From Lachnospiraceae bacterium (GTDB lineage Bacteria; Bacillota; Clostridia; Lachnospirales; Lachnospiraceae), in contig SFNX01000064.1 in NCBI GenBank assembly GCA_004552595.1, forward strand, positions 1-10,588: DNA of 10,588 nt, in the 5' to 3' direction. Below the pieces are notes generated by a model that was not told the origin of the DNA, made no database searches, and saw nothing but the letters and a program-made list of their open reading frames with translations. The number at the start of each line of letters is the position of its first letter. Within the stretch, counting starts at the first letter, position 1. Made by a program: the position numbers and the translations under genes. Below are positions 5,241 through 10,588 of the stretch, in pieces.

Positions 5241-6578
5241 CTAACTGAGTCTTTTTTCTTCCATAACACTCATATATGCTGGTCTGATGATTTTATCCGT
5301 GCAAATCATCTCTTCTATTCTGTGTGCACTCCAACCTACGATTCTAGCTACTGCAAACATGGCTGTATAAAGTTCTACCGGTATACCCAGCATATCGTAG
5401 ACAAATCCACTGTAAAAATCTACATTGGGACTGACACCTTTATAGATATGTCTTTTATCTGCTATGATCTTTGGAGCAAGCATCTCTATGTTTTCATACA
5501 ATTCAAGATCTTTTTGCCTTTTCTTTTCCTCTGCCAGTTGTTTTACATAATCTTTAAATACTCTCTCCCTCGGATCAGAAATAGAATATACTGCATGTCC
5601 CATTCCATAGATTAAGCCCTTTTGGTCAAATGCATCTTTATCAACAATCCTTCTTAAGTATGCTTCTATCTCATCCTTATCTGAATAATCCTTTATATGC
5701 GCCCTAATATCATCCATCATTTCCATTACCTTAATGTTGGCGCCTCCGTGTTTTGGTCCTTTTAGCGAACACATTGCTGCTGCCATCGTAGAATAAGTGT
5801 CAGACCCGGATGACGTAACGACTCTTGTGGTAAATGTAGAATTATTACCTCCTCCATGTTCCATATGCAAAATGAGTGCCGTATCTAAAACCTTTGCCTC
5901 TGTAAGGGTATATTTCCTGTCTGGTCGCAGAAGCATCAATAGATTTTCCGCGGTGGAAAGCTGTTTATCGGGATGATGAATATACATACTCTCATTTTTT
6001 TCATAATGATTGTAAGCATTATATCCATATACTGCCAACAATGGGAACTCACTGATGAGCTGGATGCACTGACGCAGCGAATTGCTGACACTTGGTTCTT
6101 TTACCTTTTTATCATAAGATGCCAGGGTAAGAATACTTCGGGTCATGGAATTCATGACATCCTCCGAAGGTGCTTTCATAATGACATCCCTTGTAAAATT
6201 GGTTGGCAATATCCTACACTCTCCAATAATTCTATCGAAGTCTTCCTTCTCTCTTTCATCAGGCAGTTTTCCCATCAAAAGAAGATATGCTATTTTTTCA
6301 AATCCAAACTCATTTTGTCCTAAACAATGAATCAAATCTTCCACTCGATAGCCCCGGTACCACAATTCCCCATCGCAGGGAATCTTCTGATTATCAACAA
6401 TTTTTGAAGACACTATTTTTGATATGTTGGTAAGTCCTGTAAGGACACCTTTCCCATTTTCATCTCTAAGCCCTTTGTTTACGCCATATTCTTCAAATAA
6501 CCGCGGAGCAATGTTATCATTTTTCAGACAAACTGCTTCCAATTCTTCAAAATAATCATTCACCTGCTCCGTTGTCAT
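5241..6578 (-). CDS. gltA: Citrate synthase (citrate/2-methylcitrate synthase family)
   Basis: The product has 445 residues, normal for the longer bacterial and clostridial type. It condenses acetyl-CoA with oxaloacetate to give citrate and CoA in the cytoplasm; in fermentative anaerobes this usually feeds 2-oxoglutarate and glutamate synthesis. Visible active-site features: H241 in MEHGGGN, the catalytic set H277 (GPKHGGAN), H328 (GMGHAVY) and D387 (PNVDFYSG), and substrate-binding arginines in DPRERVF and ARIVGWSAH. The N-terminal region (residues 1-45) precedes the usual GLTNISK block. GGAGG lies 9 nt before the ATG. The first 23 bp overlap the upstream MarR gene, so translation is probably coupled. 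A methylcitrate synthase role cannot be excluded, but no prp genes are present. Confidence 0.93.
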   Translation of the reverse strand: MTTEQVNDYFEELEAVCLKNDNIAPRLFEEYGVNKGLRDENGKGVLTGLTNISKIVSSKIVDNQKIPCDGELWYRGYRVEDLIHCLGQNEFGFEKIAYLLLMGKLPDEREKEDFDRIIGECRILPTNFTRDVIMKAPSEDVMNSMTRSILTLASYDKKVKEPSVSNSLRQCIQLISEFPLLAVYGYNAYNHYEKNESMYIHHPDKQLSTAENLLMLLRPDRKYTLTEAKVLDTALILHMEHGGGNNSTFTTRVVTSSGSDTYSTMAAAMCSLKGPKHGGANIKVMEMMDDIRAHIKDYSDKDEIEAYLRRIVDKDAFDQKGLIYGMGHAVYSISDPRERVFKDYVKQLAEEKKRQKDLELYENIEMLAPKIIADKRHIYKGVSPNVDFYSGFVYDMLGIPVELYTAMFAVARIVGWSAHRIEEMICTDKIIRPAYMSVMEEKRLS

Positions 6579-7062
6579 CTCTATTCACCTCCAGATTCTC
6601 CACCTCACTGCTCATAATAGTTTCCAACTGCTTCATAAGCTGTAGTAACTGAATCAAATTATCCTTTCCAAACTTTTCGAACACCTTCCCGTAATACTTC
6701 TTAAGTGTTTCTTCCTGCGCCCTTAACAGGCTTCGTCCGCTTTCAGTAATTGTAACATAGGTGCCCTCACTGCCGTTACCGTCATGAGACCATAATACAT
6801 ATCCTACGTCTCGTAGCTTTTCTACCATTTTAGAAATCTGTCGCATCGTCATCTGTAGCCTGTCCGCTAAATCCTTCAGATAGACTCGTCCTGAATAAAT
6901 GTCGGATGTCTCCTCCATTGCAATATATTGTAATGCAATGTATTCCGGGATACTCATTTTCATAAAGACATCTTTTCTATGCTCCCGGTTAAACAAGTGC
7001 CTTTGGTATATCAATTCGTTGGACAGCTTTATAATATCTGTATTTCCTATAGTTTCTGCCAT
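6556..7062 (-). CDS. MarR-family transcriptional regulator, overlapping citrate synthase
   Basis: A 168-residue winged-helix protein. Start: AGGAGG is 6 nt before the ATG. The N-terminal dimerisation helices run to about residue 52. The helix-turn-helix is at about 60-86 (VYLKDLADRLQMTMRQISKMVEKL in two parts), the wing at about 88-106 (WSHDGNGSEGTYVTIT), followed by long C-terminal helices. The wing has a glycine-rich tip in place of the usual D-x-R-x3 motif. The gene overlaps citrate synthase by 23 bp and lies 74 bp after groEL behind a hairpin. It probably controls its own operon and thereby citrate synthase; this is inference from the overlap and from an imperfect palindrome over its ribosome-binding site (7072-7089). 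The ligand is unknown. Confidence 0.85.
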   Translation of the reverse strand: MAETIGNTDIIKLSNELIYQRHLFNREHRKDVFMKMSIPEYIALQYIAMEETSDIYSGRVYLKDLADRLQMTMRQISKMVEKLRDVGYVLWSHDGNGSEGTYVTITESGRSLLRAQEETLKKYYGKVFEKFGKDNLIQLLQLMKQLETIMSSEVENLEVNRDDNGAGE

Positions 7063-7071
7063 ATGACTCCT

Positions 7072-7089
7072 CCTTTATTTAAAATAAGG
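7072..7089. promoter_or_regulatory. Imperfect palindrome over MarR ribosome-binding site, possible operator
   Basis: CCTTTATTTAAAATAAGG has 14 of 18 symmetric positions and overlaps the AGGAGG of the MarR gene and the tail of the preceding hairpin. The AT-rich 18-bp form suits a MarR dimer site, but AT-rich palindromes occur easily by chance. Confidence 0.3.
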
Positions 7090-7114
7090 GAAGCAACAGA
7101 CTGTCACTTCCCTT
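7082..7114 (-). terminator. Terminator-like hairpin after groEL
   Basis: AAGGGAAG (7086-7093) pairs perfectly with CTTCCCTT (7107-7114), with a 13-nt loop. On the minus strand it is followed by ATTTTAAAT, a short T-run, so termination may be partial and allow read-through into the MarR and citrate synthase genes. It begins about 20 bp after the groEL stop. Confidence 0.65.
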
Positions 7115-7135
7115 CGTAAAAGAGAATGGTTTATT

Positions 7136-8749
7136 TTAATAGCCCATATCCGGTTGCGCCGGCATTGCAGGTGTTGTTTCCTTAATATCTGCCACAGCAG
7201 CCTCCGTTGTTAATAAGGTTGATGACACACTAATTGCATTGGAAAGTGCACTTCTTGTAACCTTGACAGGATCAATAATTCCTGCATCGACCATATTGAC
7301 GTACTGTTCAGAAACTGCATCAAAGCCTATGCCCTCATCTGACTCCTTTACCTTATTGATGATGACAGCACCCTCTAAGCCTGCATTTTCAGCAATGGCA
7401 CGAAGCGGAGCCTCTAATGCCTTGGCTACAATCTCTGCTCCTGTTCTCTCATCACCCTCCATGCTTGATATCATGTCATATACCGCCTTTTGTGCGTGAA
7501 CATAAGCAGAGCCACCGCCACTAATGATACCCTCTGACACAGCAGCCCTAGTGGCATTTAATGCATCTTCCATACGATACTTAGCTTCCTTCATCTCTGT
7601 TTCGGTTGCTGCTCCAATCTTAATTACTGCAACACCACCGCCGAGCTTAGCTACCCGGTCTACCAGCTTATCCCTGTCGTACTCAGAAGCATCTGCAGCC
7701 TGTCTCTTAATCATTGCGATTCTGTCTTCAATGTCCTGCTTCTTTCCCTCGCCATCCACGATGGTTGTATGTTCCTTTGTTACTTTAACTGATTTAGCCT
7801 GTCCAAGCATATCAACTGTGATATCCTTTAGCTGCATACCAAGATCATCGAGTACTGCCTGTCCACCTGTCAGAATTGCAATATCCTTTAACATCTCCTT
7901 ACGACTATCACCATACCCCGGTGCCTTTACAGCTACGACCTTGAGCGTGCCTCTCAACCTGTTTACGATTAGTGTTGTAAGTGCTTCACCCTCTACATCA
8001 TCTGCAACAATCAGCATTTCTCTTCCCTGCTGCATTACCTGCTCCAATATAGGAAGAATATCTTTTATATTAGATATCTTTTTGTCCGTAATCAAAATGT
8101 ATGGATGATTCATATTAGCTATCATCTTTTCTTTATCATCACACATGTAAGCAGATAAATAACCGTTGTCAAACTGCATTCCCTCTACAACCTCTATCTC
8201 TGTCTGCATCGTCTTTGATTCTTCTATTGTAATGACGCCATTCTCTCCAACCTTTTCCATTGCATCGGCAATCATTGTTCCGACTTCATCATTACCTGCA
8301 GATATTGCAGCAACCTTTGCAATGTGATCTTTTCCAGTTACAGGCTTGCTCATTTTAACCAGTGCTTCAATAGCAGTATCTGCTGCTTTCTTCATTCCTT
8401 TTCGCAAAATAATTGGATTTGCACCTGCAGCTATATTTTTCATACCCTCACTTACTAAAGCCTGTGCCAAAACAGTTGCAGTTGTCGTGCCGTCTCCTGC
8501 AATGTCATTCGTTTTGGTTGCGACCTCTTTCACAAGCTGTGCACCCATATTCTCATAAGGATCTTCCAGTTCAATCTCCTTTGCAATCGTAACGCCATCG
8601 TTCGTAATCAAAGGAGTTCCGTAAGATTTATCCAATACAACGTTACGTCCCTTAGGTCCGATTGTCACCTTTACTGTATCTGCCAGCTTATCAACGCCTG
8701 CTTCCATCTTTTTTCTTGCATCGATATCAAACAAAATTTCCTTTGCCAT
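7136..8749 (-). CDS. groEL: Chaperonin GroEL (60 kDa), somewhat divergent
   Basis: A full-length 537-residue chaperonin that, with GroES, folds proteins in an ATP-driven double-ring chamber in the cytoplasm. Starts MAKEILFD with AAGGAA upstream. Nucleotide-site motifs are intact: TIGPKGRNV at 29-37, D51 in TNDGVT, GDGTTT with D86, and the DALNATRAAV and ISGGG regions of the equatorial domain. Oddities: the apical-domain motif usually APGFGDRRK reads APGYGDSRK; one residue is missing in the hinge after MIKRQ; ILTGGQAVLDDLGMQ is unusual; and the C-terminus ends PAMPAQPDMGY instead of the GGM repeat tail. These could mark a lineage variant or a second, specialised copy. It lies 46 bp after groES in the same operon, under CIRCE control. 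Confidence 0.96.
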   Translation of the reverse strand: MAKEILFDIDARKKMEAGVDKLADTVKVTIGPKGRNVVLDKSYGTPLITNDGVTIAKEIELEDPYENMGAQLVKEVATKTNDIAGDGTTTATVLAQALVSEGMKNIAAGANPIILRKGMKKAADTAIEALVKMSKPVTGKDHIAKVAAISAGNDEVGTMIADAMEKVGENGVITIEESKTMQTEIEVVEGMQFDNGYLSAYMCDDKEKMIANMNHPYILITDKKISNIKDILPILEQVMQQGREMLIVADDVEGEALTTLIVNRLRGTLKVVAVKAPGYGDSRKEMLKDIAILTGGQAVLDDLGMQLKDITVDMLGQAKSVKVTKEHTTIVDGEGKKQDIEDRIAMIKRQAADASEYDRDKLVDRVAKLGGGVAVIKIGAATETEMKEAKYRMEDALNATRAAVSEGIISGGGSAYVHAQKAVYDMISSMEGDERTGAEIVAKALEAPLRAIAENAGLEGAVIINKVKESDEGIGFDAVSEQYVNMVDAGIIDPVKVTRSALSNAISVSSTLLTTEAAVADIKETTPAMPAQPDMGY

Positions 8750-8795
8750 GTTAATTCCTTCTTTCTACATATAAAATAACTGTTTTTTTATTTTA

Positions 8796-9080
8796 CTACT
8801 CCACAATTGCAATAATATCGGACTGATTTACGATGATATATTCCTCATCCTCCAACTTAACATCTGTACCGGAATACTGAGAATAAATTACATGGTCACC
8901 TTCTTTTACCTGCATTTCAGTTTTCTTTCCATCCTTTTCACTTCCGGGTCCTACTGCAATGACAACAGCTGTCTGTGGCTTTTCTTTTGCACTATCCGGT
9001 AATATAATTCCGGACTGGGTCTTTTCTTCTGCTTCCTGTTGTTTTAATACAACACGCTCTCCTAATGGTTTTAACTGCAT
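8796..9080 (-). CDS. groES: Co-chaperonin GroES (10 kDa)
   Basis: GAGG is 8 nt before the ATG at 9080 but only 2 nt before the ATG at 9086, so the protein starts MQLKPLGERVV and has 94 residues, normal for GroES. It caps the GroEL ring as a heptamer. The mobile loop that contacts GroEL is visible at about 16-32 (ending SGIILPDSA), followed by the beta-barrel with AVVIAVGPG and GDHVIYSQYSGTDVKL, and the conserved end YIIVNQSDIIAIVE. First gene of the groESL operon, behind a consensus promoter and CIRCE. Confidence 0.96.
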   Translation of the reverse strand: MQLKPLGERVVLKQQEAEEKTQSGIILPDSAKEKPQTAVVIAVGPGSEKDGKKTEMQVKEGDHVIYSQYSGTDVKLEDEEYIIVNQSDIIAIVE

Positions 9081-9104
9081 AATCATTACCTCTTTTCTGT
9101 TTTG

Positions 9105-9131
9105 TTAGCACTCTCGCTTGTTGAGTGCTAG
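9105..9131. promoter_or_regulatory. CIRCE element (HrcA operator)
   Basis: TTAGCACTC, 9-nt spacer, GAGTGCTAG: the CIRCE inverted repeat with a single mismatch at the last base. It lies in the transcribed leader, 25-51 bp upstream of groES, as is typical. HrcA is known to bind this site and repress groESL until heat stress; hrcA itself is not in the window. Confidence 0.96.
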
Positions 9132-9150
9132 TGATTTAATAAAAAATATA

Positions 9151-9193
9151 TGCTTCCTCGGAAGCACTTGCTCATTTAGTTTGTTTCCAAACT
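9151..9193 (-). promoter_or_regulatory. Two hairpins in the groESL 5' leader
   Basis: In transcript order, AGTTTG-GAAA-CAAACT (9178-9193) is a 6-bp stem with a GNRA-type tetraloop. TGCTTC-CGAG-GAAGCA (9151-9166) is a 6-bp stem followed 4-5 nt later by TTTTTT (9141-9146). The second resembles an attenuator, though its T-run is displaced. Both lie between the transcription start and CIRCE. Confidence 0.5.
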
Positions 9194-9208
9194 GTTTGAT
9201 TACAAATG

Positions 9209-9236
9209 ATTATATCACACAAAAAGAGGATGTCAA
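9209..9236 (-). promoter_or_regulatory. Consensus sigma-A promoter of groESL
   Basis: On the minus strand TTGACA (9231-9236), a 16-bp spacer and TATAAT (9209-9214): both hexamers match consensus exactly. Predicted transcription start near 9202, giving a leader of about 120 nt that contains two hairpins and CIRCE. It begins only a few bases after the MarR terminator. Confidence 0.92.
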
Positions 9237-9243
9237 CTATTTT

Positions 9244-9288
9244 TAAAAAAAATGGAACTGTCCGCGAAATATTCCGCTTAACAGTTCC
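9244..9288 (-). terminator. Intrinsic terminator of the upstream MarR gene
   Basis: On the minus strand GGAACTGT (9281-9288) pairs with ACAGTTCC (9254-9261), with a 19-nt interior containing a small inner stem, followed by ATTTTTTTT. The stem begins at the MarR stop codon, so the gene is terminated directly before the groESL promoter. Confidence 0.9.
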
Positions 9289-9722
9289 TAATCATTTTCC
9301 AACAATTGATCTATATTATGACTAATCTGCTCAGACACCCGGTTAAATACCGCCAAAGAGCCTTCATCAATTCCTTCCACCACCTTGGCGGTTAACTCTG
9401 CCCATAGAATCTCCATTTCCTGACAGAGATGTTCCGACGCATCAGTCAGCTCATATTTCACATATCTACGATCTTTATCATCTCTTTTGCATATAATGTA
9501 TCCTTGTTTGACAAGATTATCCAAAGTAGTAGACATATGACCTTTATTCATCTGCGTGTACCGACATATATCCGTCAATGTTGTTATCTCATCATAATGA
9601 GACAGCAAATAAACGACTTCCAGTTCCAATCTGTTCAGGTTTGTCTTATTTTTTACATCAACCATAGCTTTTTCAAGAAGATGCTTAAACTTTCCACCTC
9701 TCAAATTTTTTTCAATATTCAT
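9288..9722 (-). CDS. MarR-family transcriptional regulator
   Basis: The 144-residue protein starts at the ATG at 9722, with GGAG 10 nt upstream; an adjacent TTG at 9725 is also possible and would add one residue. It is a typical winged helix: N-terminal helices to about 45, helix-turn-helix at about 48-72 (TLTDICRYTQMNKGHMSTTL region), and a wing at 76-93 with the conserved D-x-DRRYVKYELT form (DDKDRRYVKYELT). C-terminal dimerisation helices follow. It is separated from groESL by a strong terminator, so it is not part of that operon. Target genes and ligand are not evident; three TTATCGT repeats lie 80-110 bp upstream of its start. Confidence 0.88.
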   Translation of the reverse strand: MNIEKNLRGGKFKHLLEKAMVDVKNKTNLNRLELEVVYLLSHYDEITTLTDICRYTQMNKGHMSTTLDNLVKQGYIICKRDDKDRRYVKYELTDASEHLCQEMEILWAELTAKVVEGIDEGSLAVFNRVSEQISHNIDQLLEND

Positions 9723-9803
9723 CAAAATTTCACTCCTATTTTGTTTTTATTCTTTTTACAAAATATCAAATTAATCCATCAAAAACTTTTTTCATGGGAC
9801 ATA

Positions 9804-9833
9804 TTATCGTAATCATCTCTTATCGTTTATCGT
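9804..9833. repeat. Three TTATCGT repeats upstream of MarR gene
   Basis: TTATCGT occurs at 9804-9810, 9820-9826 and 9827-9833, all in the same orientation; the last two are adjacent. They lie between the recombinase-remnant terminator and the MarR gene, where a promoter or binding site is expected. I cannot assign a -35/-10 pair with confidence here. Confidence 0.45.
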
Positions 9834-9858
9834 ATCATATCGCCTACATTTTTTCCAC

Positions 9859-9890
9859 AAAAAAGCACCCAAGCATTTCCGCCCGAGTGC
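9859..9890 (-). terminator. Intrinsic terminator after the recombinase remnant
   Basis: On the minus strand GCACTC (9885-9890) pairs with GGGTGC (9865-9870), one G-T pair, 14-nt loop, followed by TTTTTT (9859-9864). It begins 15 bp after the recombinase stop codon and probably belonged to that gene. Confidence 0.75.
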
Positions 9891-9904
9891 CACAAATCCC
9901 ACTT

Positions 9905-10126
9905 CTATACTCTTACTTCAAATCCGTTCTTGAATTTGAACACAATATCATCTTTTGCCTTTACAATCACTTCCTGCACAAGACTGCTCCAAATCCCGGC
10001 ATCGAACTCGTAGGTTATGCCATCCTGCTTCTCCAAAGTTCGAATGAACCCTTTGAACAATTCTCTCTTCGCCTTCTTGCTTATGTCATCATACTTAGCT
10101 TTTGACTTTTCATACCTTGCCGTAAG
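9905..10126 (-). pseudogene. C-terminal remnant of a large serine recombinase
   Basis: About 73 residues ending in TAG, starting near LTARYEKSKAKYDD and ending ITYEFDAGIWSSLVQEVIVK, then DDIVFKFKNGFEVRV. This matches the extreme C-terminus of large serine (resolvase-family) site-specific recombinases from clostridial mobile elements: a coiled-coil RYEKAKAKYD part, a LxxFIxTL helix, the EFDxxLWxxLV block, then a K-D-I-x-F-x-FKDGxE strand pair. The catalytic serine domain and zinc region are absent. The coiled-coil stretch also looks a few residues short compared with relatives. The preceding hydrophobic codons (to an ATG at 10174) do not belong to the family. It is a relic of a mobile element and cannot be active. 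Confidence 0.82.
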
Positions 10127-10152
10127 TGGGTGGAGGGCTGTGAATAGTAACA

Positions 10153-10374
10153 GAAGGTTCATCCAGCTATACAAAACGAAAAGAATTATTTGAGCATCGA
10201 AAGGCTGCCGTCAAAGAGGAAATCAAACAGCTTGAAAAAACTCTTGCCATGCTGGAATTCAAATGCTGGTATTATGACACCGCTATAGCTGATGGCAACG
10301 AAAATAAAATTAATGTAATGCTCCCTGATAATCTCCCAAAGGAAATTCAAAAGCTTTACAACAAAGCCCATTAA
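10153..10374 (+). pseudogene. C-terminal remnant of a MerR-family regulator
   Basis: A plus-strand frame ending in TAA reads YTKRKELFEHRKAAVKEE, then QLEKTLAMLEFKCWYYDTAI, then PDNLPKEIQKLYNKAH at the end. This matches the C-terminal coiled-coil and tail of MerR-type regulators (LLExHRxxVxxQIxxL, then the LDYKxWYYETA block, then LPEEIxxLY). The N-terminal DNA-binding domain is missing; an in-frame TGA at 10141-10143 closes the frame upstream and there is no start codon with a ribosome-binding site. It faces the recombinase remnant head to head across about 25 bp, and is followed by its own intact terminator. Confidence 0.82.
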
Positions 10375-10382
10375 AAGAATTT

Positions 10383-10407
10383 GCCAGGCAAAACTGCCTG
10401 GCCTTTT
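10383..10407 (+). terminator. Intrinsic terminator after the MerR remnant
   Basis: GCCAGGCA, loop AAAC, TGCCTGGC forms a perfect 8-bp stem followed by CTTTT. It starts 8 bp after the MerR-like stop codon. Confidence 0.92.
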
Positions 10408-10439
10408 ACATTTTATCTAAGCACATAAAACTGAAAGTT

Positions 10440-10588
10440 TTACACACCTTCAATTTCTTTTAAACGAGACAACCACTTATCAATACCTTATCCGGAAAAT
10501 TCACATCTTTCTCATATTAGAATTCTCTTCAAATGTATTCAAAAATTCCCTGAATAGCATCAGATACGTTAATTATTTCTGAAATTGG
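10440..10588 (-). pseudogene. Possible decayed reading frame at the right edge
   Basis: On the minus strand one frame reads PISEIINVSDAIQGIFEYI before a stop, and another ends YEKDVNFPDK-like then IDKWLSRLKEIEGV before TAA (10440-10442). The pieces look protein-like but lie in different frames with stops between, which would need two or more frameshifts to join. I do not recognise a family. It may be the eroded 3' end of a gene whose body lies outside the window, or chance. Confidence 0.25.

Noticed and set aside
7239..8558. Long plus-strand frames opposite groEL
   Set aside because: They are antisense shadows of a highly conserved chaperonin gene and lack ribosome-binding sites and recognisable domains.
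10127..10174. N-terminal hydrophobic extension (MYSWMNLLLL) of the recombinase remnant as a real start
   Set aside because: These codons do not match the recombinase family and lie in the junction with the MerR remnant; an accidental ATG.
10186..10371. Minus-strand 61-codon frame opposite the MerR remnant
   Set aside because: The plus strand in this stretch clearly encodes a MerR C-terminus; the minus frame is its shadow.

Overview
This window looks like the chromosome of a low-GC Gram-positive anaerobe, most likely a clostridium of the Lachnospiraceae type. The reasons are the strong GGAGG ribosome-binding sites, a CIRCE operator in front of groESL, GroEL and citrate synthase sequences of the clostridial kind, and remnants of a serine recombinase and a MerR regulator typical of that group. 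All intact genes lie on the minus strand, so transcription runs from right to left.

Left part, about 1-5100: an accessory island of small, functionally unrelated genes. In transcription order these are a remnant of a ComEC-like hydrolase, a GNAT acetyltransferase, a YbhB/PEBP-type protein, a PAP2-like membrane protein followed by an XRE regulator with a membrane tail, an ANT(6)-like nucleotidyltransferase, a small membrane protein, and a DinB-like protein cut by the window edge. I found no intrinsic terminator between these genes. Most of the gaps carry copies of a related short element of about 40-75 bp. It has a small stem-loop followed by GAAAG and shares 14-16 base exact blocks between copies, and the stem shows pair-preserving base changes. 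The copies sit just after one gene's stop codon and before the next start, so the island looks like an array of cassettes. This is the most unusual feature of the window. A near-consensus sigma-A promoter lies upstream of the GNAT gene, and a perfect 17-bp palindrome lies upstream of the PAP2-XRE pair.

Middle part, 5128-9290: housekeeping-like genes. From right to left these are a consensus promoter, a hairpin-rich leader with CIRCE, groES, groEL, a terminator-like hairpin, a MarR regulator overlapping a citrate synthase gene by 23 bp, and a strong terminator. The GroEL is somewhat divergent: it has no GGM tail and has a serine in a usually basic motif.

Right part, 9244-10588: a second MarR gene with its own terminator, then a scar. 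The scar holds the C-terminal end of a large serine recombinase (minus strand, with terminator) abutting the C-terminal end of a MerR regulator (plus strand, with terminator), both lacking their N-terminal parts. The last 180 bp contain at most a decayed reading frame.

All functions are assigned by recognising protein families from sequence alone. No database search was possible.
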